A stretch of DNA of 23,678 bases from Rhizophagus sp. LPA8_4_AMF (Eukaryota; Glomeromycota; Glomeromycetes; Glomerales; Glomeraceae), in the NCBI GenBank assembly GCA_021464525.1, contig JADRCO010001000.1, forward strand, positions 1 through 23,678, written 5' to 3'. The notes beneath the pieces are model-generated. The model was given only the letters and a program-made list of their open reading frames with translations. It had not been told where the DNA came from and did not search any database. Below, piece by piece: positions 10,336 to 19,814 of the stretch (position 1 is the stretch's first letter; every line of letters starts with the position of its first letter). The position numbers were made by a program, and so were the translations under genes.

Positions 10336-10935
10336 AATTATGATTTGCCGTGCAATAGCATTTGCTACACCTTTATACTGTACACCTAAAATTTCTCGAT
10401 AAAATTATAAAAAAAAATTTACTCAGGTATTCAAAAATTAATTAAAGGGCGATTTTTTCTTAAAATTTATTAAAAGAAAATAGTCATCTATAACAATTCA
10501 ATTAGGAGTAATCTTTTATTGTGCAGCAGTAAAACCAATTTTAAATATTCGAAGAGAAGGACGATCATATTTTGTTCTATAAGTGGAAAATTTAGTACCC
10601 TCTATCTGTTTAATGTTTTTCCAAAATTTATTGTCACCTTTTCCTATTTTTGTATATTTTGTGGTTCCTTTGAAAGTACACTAATATATTAACGAACGAA
10701 AATCAAGTTAATCAATTAATAATCATAAATAATTAATTTTTTTATTCTATAGTTAATTACTAGTTGGTTTGTTCACCTTAATAATATAAAATGAATTATG
10801 CAATTAGGAAAAGAAAACTTCGCTCGGCCTCCCGATAATTCTTTTTATTTTTATTTTTTTTTTTTATTAAGGTTGAAAACCCATTCTGTAATTTGCATGT
10901 ACCAATTATAGCCAAATAGCTTCAAAAAAAAGAGG

Positions 10936-11035
10936 TTTCATCAATCCTCTCAAAAAATTTTTCAGAAAAATGATCACGTGTCTGAGTTTCTTCGGATGAA
11001 AAATGATCATTTTATCGGGAATTTTTTTTATAGGG
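10936..11035. mobile_element. Insertion-like segment in a last-exon fragment
   Basis: Unit 4 joins agagg directly to tttcgtcgttatc (14074-14090). Unit 2-to-3 instead has about 100 unrelated bases before the gattatgatgaa coding piece resumes. The segment carries aaaaatgatca twice, around a cacgtg palindrome, with tttatcggg near its right end. This looks like a small inserted element or a replacement that removed the first part of the exon fragment. The ends and family are not determined. Confidence 0.4.
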
Positions 11036-11130
11036 AATGATTATGATGAAATTAAAGAAAGATTAGACGTTAAAAGATATGTTGATGCTGACTTTTTAGC
11101 ACAAATAGGATAATGAAAATAAAATAGAAC
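11036..11130 (+). pseudogene. Last-exon fragment of the membrane gene (unit 3 start)
   Basis: This short fragment resumes at aatgattatgatgaaatt. It reads DYDEIKERLD, then VKRYVDADFLAQI, and ends soon after. It is the most reduced of the three fragments. It lacks the RRYP region, a piece of AVER and one Val codon, and it lacks the Phe-Leu-Lys-Glu codons like its sisters. There are no splice-linked upstream exons. Confidence 0.75.
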
Positions 11131-11271
11131 CTAGTTATTTGGAGGTGTAAAAATATCGTTTACATTAAAGATAATATAAAATTTCTGAGCATAACTACTC
11201 TAATATATAAGACATAGTACAAAAAATAAAGTTATGGCTTCAGATTTCTTTTAACTGTATGTATAATTTAT

Positions 11272-11617
11272 ACTTGAGTGCCGAAACCCAAATCCTAAAT
11301 CCCAAACCGTTGCCGAAATCCCAAATTACTATTGGTCAACCTGTGTCACGTGACGTTACACTAATTTCCAAAAAAGGAAATTTTGTTCCCGGCAAAAATT
11401 GGAACTTGGTTACACGAATTCCAAAAAAGGAATTTTTTTGCCGATCGCTTAATTCTTTTCGGAAATATTTTGGGATTTCGGCAACAATTTGGGATTTTGA
11501 TAACAATTTGGGATTTGGGATTTGGGATTTGGATTTTGGCAAAATGCCGGAAACTACATTTCGGCATATGTCAAATCCCAAACCTATTTCGGCATATATA
11601 GGTTTCGGCACCCAAGT
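11272..11617. mobile_element. Inverted-repeat element rich in GGGATTT repeats
   Basis: The left end acttgagtgccgaaacc (11272-11288) is the reverse complement, with one mismatch, of ggtttcggcacccaagt (11601-11617). Further inside, gccgaaatcccaaa (left arm) is mirrored by tttgggatttcggc near 11471. The right half contains a run of tttggga/gggattt repeats (about 11488-11535), and the middle contains two ttccaaaaaaggaa palindromes. Sister units 2 and 4 run straight through this point. The target duplication is unclear; tgtatgta on the left resembles atgtatatgta on the right. The open frames on both strands are by-products of the repeats. It is a non-autonomous foldback or MITE-type element. Confidence 0.75.
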
Positions 11618-12374
11618 CTAATGTATATGTACGAATAATAGCATTTCGTATAACAACTATGACATTTTGATACATTATCAAGAAATGTATTTAGACGTGG
11701 GACTACCAAATTTCTTAATAGGTCGTACTTGGAATCAAGTTAGAACGAGTCAATTTTCATAATTGATGATTAGGGTAAATGTGATAAATTTAATTGGAAT
11801 TTTATTGAATATTGAAAGAAGAAAAAAAATGGGTTCATTCTTAATTTCTTAATTTTTATTAACGTTCTGATATATATAATTGTCAATTGGTAATAGCGTA
11901 GTTTTAAAAATTTTTATAAAACAAATGAAGCTTTTGTTCGGTAAATCACAAATCACGTGACATATAACGTTTTGCAACGACTCTTTTTGTAGTTCTCATA
12001 CCAGAATCATATGATAACTATACGAAACCCAAAAACTAAATACTAATTAAATTAAAACTTGAAAATTTGATATTGCTTTTTAAAACCAGATATTTATTTA
12101 ACGATATATTCTAATAAACTTACTTTTAATTTTATACACCAGATATTTAAAGTGATTATTCTTTAAATTTTTAAATCTTTTAAAATGTAAAAATTTTAAC
12201 TTTATTATGACAGGACCTGGGATACGTACCTAATTTTTGGAAAAAAGAACAATAGATAAATATTTTTATACCATTGTACTTGTAACGGATTTAACATGTC
12301 GCAAAGATGATGATCTGGTAATACTGTATAAACATTTTTTTTTATAAACTACTCAGCTAATAAACTTATAACTA

Positions 12375-12870
12375 TAATGTAACATCCCATAATTTCAAAC
12401 TTTCTAGATTTTTGTATAAATAGAAGGACTCTTTTGCTGAAGATTTCGCTAATTTCAAAATGTAATTTAAATAAATTTAAAAAAAAAAACGGTTATTTTT
12501 TTATAAGAGAAAAAAATAATCAGTTTTTCTTCCCAACTGGGAGGGTAAGATTCTTGTTTAGTATCTTCCCGACCGGGAAAGTTTTTTAATTTTTAGCGGG
12601 TTGGAGTGAAAAGTGGGTTAAAAATAAAAGGAGTTAAAGTTAAATGCTTAAAGTACAGTCACTGAATGATGTTATTACATTTTATTGTAAAGTACAAAAA
12701 CACGTAACAAAAGCATATTATTGTTTCTCAATTAAGAAATACAAAATGTACGTCATTAATCAAAATCCTTTGTTTTAAAATCTTAAAAGCATTTGTAATT
12801 TTTTTTAAGGACAAAGAACTTGGTGTACAAACGTTTAACAAAATAAAATTTGTCTTGTTATTATGATTTT
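12375..12870 (+). repeat. TATA/hairpin block, copy 3a
   Basis: This copy is nearly identical to copy 2a through the TATA-like box, the hairpin module (12529-12581) and the a-type 3' half. It begins taacatcccataatttcaaa and ends near cttgttattatg. Confidence 0.7.
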
Positions 12871-12974
12871 TTTTAGACAAATTATTATCATTGTACTATA
12901 CATTTAATAGATTAACATGTCGCAAAGATTGTTCTGGCTATACTGTATATAAATAAAAATTCCGCTAAGTTTAT

Positions 12975-13490
12975 AACATAACATCCCATAATTTCAAACT
13001 TTTCAAATTTTTGTATAAATAGAAGGACTCTTTTGTTAAAGATTTCGCTAATTTTCAAAATGTAATTTAAATAAATTTAAAAAAAAAAACGGTTATTTTT
13101 TTATAAGAGAAAAAAATAATCAGTTTTTTCTTCCCAACAGGGGGGGTAAGATTCTTGTTTAGTATCTTCCCGATCGGGAAAGTTTTTTTTAATTTTTAGC
13201 GGGTTGGAGTGAAGTGGGGTATAAAATGGATGTAGGTAAAAGTTAAATGTTTAAAGTATAGTCATATGTATAATAACATTTTTTATTGTATAGTACAAAA
13301 ACATGTAACAAAAAGCGTTATTATTTCTCAATTAAGAAATACAAATGTACTTCATAATCAAAAATCCTTTTGTCTTAAATCTAAAACATTTTGTATTTTT
13401 TTAAAGATTATGAACTTATTGTACAAAAGTTTAACAAGACAAAATAAAAATCCTGTTATTATGACTTTTTCTATCGCATATACAATCTAA
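12975..13490 (+). repeat. TATA/hairpin block, copy 3b
   Basis: This b-type copy has the hairpin module at 13130-13182. There the first loop and arm changed to cttcccaacagggggg, and the last hairpin carries gatc in place of gacc. Both changes leave the GC arms able to pair. It ends with ttattatgactttttctatc as in copies 1b and 2b. Confidence 0.65.
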
Positions 13491-14081
13491 ATTGTGAATT
13501 GCCGTGCAATAGCATTTGCTACATCTTTATACTGTACTACCTAAAATTTCTCGATAAAATTAAATTATATAAAAAAAAATTATTCAGGAATTCAAAAACT
13601 AATTTAATGAGCGAATTTTTCTTAAAATTTATTAAAAGAAAATAGTTATATTTGACAACACATGTTATCTATAACAGTCCAATTAGGAGTTATATAATAA
13701 AATTCTTTTATTGTGCAGCAGTGAAAGCAATTTTAAAATATTCGAAGAGGACGATCATATTTGGGAAAAATTTAGTTTACCCCCTGTTTAATGTTTTTCC
13801 AAAATTTATTGTCGTTTTTTCCTTTTTTGTATATTTTATGGTTCCTCTGAAAGTACAGTAACGAAAGTTAATCAATTAATAATCAAAATTGTTTTTTTTT
13901 TAATTTTATAGTTAATTACTAATTCTGGCTTGATTTATTCATCTTAATAATAAATAAAATGAAAAAGAGAACTTCACTCGGCCTCCCGATAATTTTATTT
14001 TTTATCTTTTGTTAAGGTTGAAACCCATTCTGTAATCCGAATGCACCAATTATAACCAAATAGCTTCAAAAAAAGAGGTTT

Positions 14082-14255
14082 CGTCGTTATCTAAGATTAC
14101 CATTTATTCATACATCAGAAGATGGTAAAGAAAATGAGATTACAAAAGATAATAAGGTAAATAATTATGATGAAATTAAAGAAAGATTAGATGCCGTTGA
14201 AAGATATGTTGTTGATGCTGACTTTTTAGCACAACTGAATAGAAAAGTTAGATAA
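14082..14255 (+). pseudogene. Best-preserved last-exon fragment (unit 4 start)
   Basis: Fifty-seven codons remain open before a TAA. They begin RRYLRLPFIHTSEDG, pass through ITKDN and YDEIKERLDAVER, and end VVDADFLAQLNRKVR. Compared with gene A it lacks the FLKE codons after AVER, and the last residues differ because of an insertion near acaactgaatag. Its linker combines a gene A feature (NEITK) with a gene B feature (VN), which suggests descent from a third family member or an older state. There is no start codon or upstream exon, and its 5' edge is the same gaggtttcgtcg join that defines the array unit. Confidence 0.8.
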
Positions 14256-15047
14256 TGAAAATAACTAGTTATTGGAGATTGTTAAATCTACATTAAAAAT
14301 GATATACAATTCTTGAGCAGTACAACAAAATAAAGTTATGGTTTCGAACTTCTTTTAACTATACATATACGATAATAGCGTCGCATTTCATATGACACCT
14401 ATGACGTTGTTATATACTTTGATAAAAGGAGTAGAATATGCTTTACATTATTAAGAGATGTTTTTAGATGTTGGACTATCAAATTTCTTTTAGGGTAGTC
14501 GTCTTTCTCCAAGCATGATAGTGACGTCAGCATTATTATGGTCGTCTGCATCTTATTCATAATCGATGATTAATAGGATAGATATGATAAATTTAAAATT
14601 TAATTGAATATTGAAAGAAGAAAAAGATGTGTTCATTCTTAATTTCTCAAATTTATACGTTAAAATTGCCAATATAAATCACATGGTAATCGCATAGTTT
14701 TATATGAAACTTTTGTAAATCACGCAAATCATATAATGACCCCTTTATTCGTACCAGTATCATATGAAAATTATACGAAACCAAAAACCAAATACTAATT
14801 AATAATATTATTCTTTGAATTTTTAAATTTTAAAATGTAAAAATTTTAACTTTAGAATATTAATTATGACAGGACCTGGAGTACCTAATTTTTGGAAAAA
14901 AAGTACAATAGATAAAATATTTTTATTTTAAATAACCATTATACTGTAATGGATTAACATGTCGCAAGGATGATCTTCTGGTTATACTGTATATACATAT
15001 TTTTTTTATAAGTTTCTCCGACTAACTCAGCTAATAAGTTTATAATT

Positions 15048-15475
15048 ATAACGTGACATCCCATAATTTTAAACTTTTCAGATTTTTGTATAAATAAAAG
15101 GACTCCTTTGTCGAATATTTCGCCAATTTTTAACTTAAATAAATTTAAAAAAAAAACGATTATTTTTTATTAATCAGTTTTTTCTTCCCAACTGGAAGGA
15201 TAATGTTCTTCTAATATCTTCCGACCGGGAAAGTTTTTTTAATTTATAGCGGGTTGGAGTGAAAGTGGGTTAAAAGTTCAGGATAAAATTAAATGCTTAA
15301 AGTATTTATTGTACAGTACAAAAACATGTAACAAAAAAGTATGTTATTATTTCTCAATTAAGAAATACAAATGTACGTCATTAATCAAAAATCCTTTTGT
15401 TTTAAAACCCCCAAACCACTTTGTATTTTTTTTAGGGCAAGACAAAATAAAAACTCTGCTATTATGACACTCTTT
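15048..15475 (+). repeat. TATA/hairpin block, copy 4
   Basis: This is the single block of unit 4, with tgtataaataaaagga near 15087-15102 and a hairpin module at 15184-15233 (cttcccaactggaagg ... ccgaccgggaaag). The central GC arm has diverged more than in the copies of units 2 and 3. The 3' half is short and ends near ttatgacactctttatc. Confidence 0.6.
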
Positions 15476-16096
15476 ATCGCTATGTTATGATTTGCTGTGC
15501 AATAAATATTTGCTGCACCCTTATACTACCTAAAATTTCTTGATAAAATTATATAAAAAAAAATCTATTCAGGAATTCGAAACTAATAAAAATTTATTGA
15601 AGAAAACGGTCATATTGCTATCACATGTTATCTATAGCAATCCGATTAGGAGTATGATAAAATTCTTTTATATTCACAGCGGTAAAACCAATTTTAAATA
15701 TTCGAAGCGAAGGACGATCATATTAGAAATAAAAAAAATGTTAAAATAACATTTTTTTTAAGAACAAGAGGAAAATTTGGTTTATTCCTTTTTTTAATGT
15801 CTTTCTAAAATTTATTGTCATCATTTCCTTTTTTTTGTATATTTTTGTACCATTTTTTTGGATTCTTCTGAAATAACTGTAAGTACACTATTATAGTAAA
15901 GAACGATAATCTGGATAATCAATTTATAAATCAAATATATAAATATATGATTTTTTTTTACTCTGTATTATCTATAGTTAATTATTAATTGGTTTGATTT
16001 ATTCATTTTAATAATAAATAAATGAACCCATGCAAATTGGGAAAAGAAAATTTCGCTCGACCTCCCATAATTCTATTTTCTTCTTTGTTAAGGTTG

Positions 16097-16605
16097 CAAT
16101 TGATCATTATTATGGAAAACCTATGATAAAAAGTAAGCATCAAAAAGAATATTCTATTATCAGAAAATTGCGTCATGTGGCGACACAAGAGTTGTTTGCT
16201 AAAATGACTATTTTGTCACACTAATGTTACACCGATAAATCAAATAATCGTAATATTGAACCGTGTTACGTTACTAGTTAATATTTGTGAATCAAAATTT
16301 AGTCTAATCTTTATTGTATCAGATATTTTTGACAGATAGATATGTTAAATGTTTCAAAGAAATCTGTTGTACAACAAGGACCGACGACAGATAAATCTGT
16401 TATTATTTATATTATAAAGTAATAAAAGACACATATTTTAGCACTATTAAAAAAGAAAAAAAATTTAAATAAAAAGGCCAATTATGCTTTTAAGAAATGG
16501 AGAAAAATCGCTATTTTTCTATAAATAATTAAATAATAACTAATCTCAATATTATCACAACAAAATTTTTCAAATTATAAAATTCATAAATCATTCAATA
16601 ATACG
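16097..16605 (+). promoter_or_regulatory. Junction and upstream region of the Asn-rich gene
   Basis: The array ends near 16096 and alignment with cassette copy 1 begins near 16262. The bases between are unique within the window. The last 100 bases before the ATG are A-rich with little G, and the start context is atacgatggatt. The Asn-rich gene at 21893 has the near-identical context tatacgatggatt. An open frame at 16030-16224 spans the junction and has no paralogue, so it is not called. Confidence 0.4.
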
Positions 16606-17142
16606 ATGGATTATTATAATACTTTACAAAATAATGACGAGTTCAATAATTATTCTAATAACCTACAACCACTACAAATGGATCAACCCTTATCAAATAC
16701 CCTAAACAATAATGTGAATTCTTCTTGCGATTACTCCGATTTTTCTATAATGAGCAATAATAATATTCCAACATCTTATATGGCCAACAATTACGAACAA
16801 CAACAATCACTACTCTCTTCTGTAAATAATGAAAACCATACTGCAACTACGCAGTCCTTATCCTATGAACCGCAGTACACCAGTCATGACGGTCATATTA
16901 TCTCTTCACCACTTAATTCGCTCAACATGATTACTAATTCTTCTCAAATAAATCGTTCTGATATATTTAAATTTGAAATTCCGGGATTCAAAATTGTAGT
17001 TATACCAACTTCTTCAACAACTTCTTCTCCGTATACAAATTTAAATAATTTTGATACGCAAAATCAGGTTCAACAAGGTTACACTTCTCCAATCGTTGAT
17101 ACTCATAATTCGCAAACTCAATTTAATAATTTTCACAACTAA
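16606..17142 (+). CDS. Intact Asn/Gln/Ser-rich protein, single exon, 178 aa
   Basis: I do not recognise this protein beyond its two relatives in this window. It is about 18% Asn with many Gln, Ser, Thr and Tyr and few charged residues, a prion-like, mostly disordered composition. There is no signal peptide or membrane segment. One ordered-looking segment stands out: IFKFEIPGFKIVVIPTSS at about 119-136, whose alternating hydrophobics suggest beta-strands. It is shared almost exactly with the protein at 21893 (FRFEIPGFKIIIIPNSS). Other shared pieces are PTSY, a PQY motif before the core and SLNM. The start is fixed by the conserved acgatgg context and the MDY/MDS opening. A degraded copy lies at 2055-2350. 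It sits about 0.8 kb upstream of the damaged gene B, on the same strand. A role in scaffolding or transcription would be a guess. Confidence 0.8.
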   Translation: MDYYNTLQNNDEFNNYSNNLQPLQMDQPLSNTLNNNVNSSCDYSDFSIMSNNNIPTSYMANNYEQQQSLLSSVNNENHTATTQSLSYEPQYTSHDGHIISSPLNSLNMITNSSQINRSDIFKFEIPGFKIVVIPTSSTTSSPYTNLNNFDTQNQVQQGYTSPIVDTHNSQTQFNNFHN

Positions 17143-17953
17143 TACTTCTTTAAATAAGGCCTTTTATTTTGTTACATTTGACAAATATATTTAACCATTT
17201 TTACTATTATTTACAATTTGTATTATATGCCTCAAAAAAATAAATAAATAAAAGATAAATAAAAAATACTCCAAATTTTTATCTCATTTTATTGTAAATA
17301 AATAAATAAATAAATATATATTAAAAAATTATCTGGTACTTGGTTACAAATTTCAAACTCAAAACCCTGAAGGAAATACATATGGAGAGAGCGGTATTAA
17401 TAATTGTCGGAGTTAACGTTTGTAAACCTTTGAATCGTATCCCCAAAATATCATGCGATAAGGGGGTTAAATACTTAAATCCGAGAACCATTTAACCTTT
17501 GCCAATTTGCCTATTAAATTATGGTATTATTTTCTATTTTAGTAAAAAGGTTTAATTGTTTTCTTGACACAATGTTGATATGCGCGAAAATCCCTAAACA
17601 ATGATTGTATTCCAACATTCTCAATTCTTGACAAATTTCACAGATAATATAATGGCGCGTACTTCGTTACACCTTTTAATTTCTTAAATACGATAAATAT
17701 TTAAAAATAGATTTTTAGTAAGCTTAATCTAGTTTGTATTGTTCGCATAATGCCATAATCATCATGTTAAGATACACGATTGTTATAAAGACTCCGTATT
17801 CCGAAACCTTTTATCAGTTTATAATCTCAATAATTACACAAAGTTACGAACAAAAATAATATAATAATGGTGTATATTTCGTTATGTCTTTTATCCAGCA
17901 TATATATTTATAGGATAAGGATTCATTTTTTCATTAAATTCAGTTATTAAAAT
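17143..17953 (+). promoter_or_regulatory. 3' flank of the Asn-rich gene and upstream region of gene B
   Basis: Just after the stop there are A-rich aataaataaataaaag runs, plausible polyadenylation signals (about 17239-17266). The remainder aligns with 2430-3024. The element aatggcgcgtacttcgtta (17651-17669) recurs as aatggtgtatatttcgtta (17866-17884), 215 bases apart, while gene A has one copy. This means a local duplication of the upstream region happened in this copy only. A TATA-like tatatatttata lies at 17901-17912. Confidence 0.45.
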
Positions 17954-19814
17954 ATGAAACCAAAACAAGTATTAGAAATTTTTGTAGCCATCCAAAAAAG
18001 AAATGAACCAAAATTAATAGCAATATTAAGAATTTTAATAGCTATTTTATTCCTTGCTATACTCATTTGTTATATGTATATTCAAATTGGTAATGTTAAG
18101 AATATATTTATATATTAATGAAATTATTAAAAATTCTTTCTTTGATAAATTTTATTTTCCTTATTTATTAATAATATCAAACTTTATTAATGTAGTTGAT
18201 GTTCGATTGGATACATCAATATTTTCTGTTAATATGCAAGATACTATTGAAGAAGAAGAAATACCAATGCCAAGTATGTTTTATTAATTCTACTTGATGA
18301 GTTGATGTATTTTAAATTTATTTTTAAAATATTTTATTTTTTAAATAGATGTACACTTCGCTTATTATGGATTTCAATTCAATATAAATTGTCAAATTTA
18401 TGCCGTATGTTATTTATTTTTTAAAAAAATGGAATTTCACATTCCTTAATAAATACGCTCGTTAATGCATCAATTTCTTTTTTTTATAAAAGGAATAAAC
18501 AAAACATCGCAAGAAGATTGTGAAACACATTTACAACAACCAGAACCTTCGTCAAATAATGTAGGAATATATGAAAGAATATTTGAAGCTAATGGACTAA
18601 ATTTTACAAAATTTGATATTGAAAAAATTGAATTTACTTTTACAATAAACGATCCTAATGCAATTCCTTTAGATGATTCTGATATAGGAATTAAAATCGA
18701 TTCTAGTAAGTGTTATTTATAAACATAATAATAAATACTCCAAAAGAAAATAATTTTTTTCTAAAAAATAATTTATTTTTTTCATAGAAACACAAGATCC
18801 TTTAGATATGAAAAATTATATAGAGAACAACGAACTTGTTAAAAATAGTATCTTATCTTTAACTGATTTAAATTCATATCACTTATCTTCTCATGAGTTA
18901 ATTCTTTTCTTCTTAAAAGCTATTTAAAATTATAATATTAATTTTATTTTATTTATTTTTTTTTTTTAAAAAAATGTATCATATAGTGGAATTATCAAGA
19001 ATTAAAAGAAACGTAGCAAAAGAGTATTGGTGGAATATTTTAGGAATACCACCTAAATATATATATGAAACTTTTATAAATTCCCAGTTAGAAAGTCATC
19101 CGTTACTTGAAGCTCCTGATGTCTCAGCAAATTCTTATACTAAATTGGCTCTTATAATGAGAACTTGGAGATTCCATTAGAACAAGAACAAGTAAATAGT
19201 AGTATAAATGCACTTAATTTGTTTTAGTTAAAAAAAAAATGTATTATTAAATTGAAATTTTATTATTATTTTAGGGCGAAAAAGGTAATTCATTTTTTAT
19301 TGAAGCAATGAAATTCATAAAAACGAAAAAATAATCAATCTAACAAATATATATATATATTGATATTGTTTGGTTTAGTTATTTGATGCAATCGGTCAAA
19401 TTGCTGGTGTAGTGGGATCATTATCATTCTTATATACACTCTTATTCGGTAATTAATATCATTTCTTTCTTTCTAAAAAAAAATACTATATTTATATTTT
19501 TTCTCATAATTTGAAATTATTCGGTTTTAGGTAAGGGATCAAATGCGATCCAATTTTGGGGCATCGTACAAAGAATGAAATGGTTTGGTATTAAAAAAGG
19601 TGTAAAAAAACATATAAATCGTCGTTACCCAAGAATGTCATTTATTCATACATCAGAAGATGGTGATAATGAAATAAATAATAATAACGTAAATGATCGT
19701 GATGATATTATAAAAAATTTAGATGCTGTTGAAAGATTTCAAGAATATGTTGTTGATGCTGATTTTTTAGCACAATTAGAAAAGTTAGATAAAGAAAGTA
19801 ATAATAATTTATAA
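17954..19814 (+). pseudogene. Damaged nine-exon paralogue of gene A (gene B)
   Basis: Equivalent exons lie at 17954-18089, 18196-18273, 18349-18404, 18493-18705, 18788-18896, about 18977-19191, 19275-19284, 19379-19448 and 19531-19814. TM1, both ectodomain Cys, YWWNILGIPP, TM2 (GQIAGVVGSLSFLYTLLFG) and the coiled-coil tail are recognisable. Several lesions are visible. Exon 3 ends in phase 0 while exon 4 needs phase 1. The exon 5 donor is weakened (gttaat, not gtaata). The exon 6 acceptor is missing, with aaaatg where gene A has aaaag. Exon 6 lost one base after TGGAGA, giving an early TAG at 19178. Exons 1, 2, 4, 8 and 9 stay open and well conserved, so the decay is recent. The ATG at 18974 could start a 68-residue peptide, but that seems incidental. 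Assembly or base-call errors could mimic one lesion, hardly all. Confidence 0.75.

Larger units (their letters stand above)
7757..10935 (+). repeat. Tandem array unit 2 (about 3.2 kb)
   Basis: The unit begins with a last-exon fragment and ends at ttcaaaaaaaagagg. It repeats the landmarks of unit 1 in the same order, with two TATA/hairpin blocks (9297-9775 and 9810-10335). A small internal duplication is visible: aaaaaaagaacaatagataa occurs near 8866 and again near 9140. Open frames inside it at 9116-9301 and 10106-10336 are not conserved in sister units and are not called as genes. Confidence 0.75.
10936..14078 (+). repeat. Tandem array unit 3 (about 3.1 kb)
   Basis: The landmarks run in the same order as units 1 and 2, ending at tagcttcaaaaaaagagg. 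It contains TATA/hairpin blocks 3a (12375-12870) and 3b (12975-13490) and a private inverted-repeat insertion at 11272-11617. The stretch 12110-12840 is close to identical with 9000-9760 of unit 2, so these two units are the youngest pair. Confidence 0.75.
14079..16096 (+). repeat. Tandem array unit 4, truncated (about 2.0 kb)
   Basis: The landmarks are as in the other units, but only one TATA/hairpin block is present (15048-15475). The unit stops at cttctttgttaaggttg, before the segment that precedes the exon fragment elsewhere. Beyond it the sequence passes into cassette copy 2. Loss of one block and the right end accounts for its shorter length. Confidence 0.7.

Noticed and set aside
11259-11621. 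Open frames on both strands, up to 120 codons
   Set aside because: They lie wholly within the inverted-repeat element. The proline/phenylalanine-rich peptides are by-products of the repeated gggattt and gccgaaa strings.
10106-13490. Paired open frames 10106-10336 and 13266-13490 with similar ends (VIMTFSIAYTI)
   Set aside because: They lie at equivalent places in sister repeat blocks, but the middle is in different frames and the other block copies have no matching open frame. The similarity is that of the DNA repeat and shows no coding constraint.
16030-16224. 64-codon frame across the array/cassette junction
   Set aside because: Its first half is array repeat sequence and its second half has no match in the equivalent cassette region, so it is a chance junction frame.
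18974-19180. Independent 68-codon gene starting MYHIVELSRI
   Set aside because: It is exon 6 of gene B. The ATG arises where the splice acceptor was lost, and the end is a frame slip relative to gene A.
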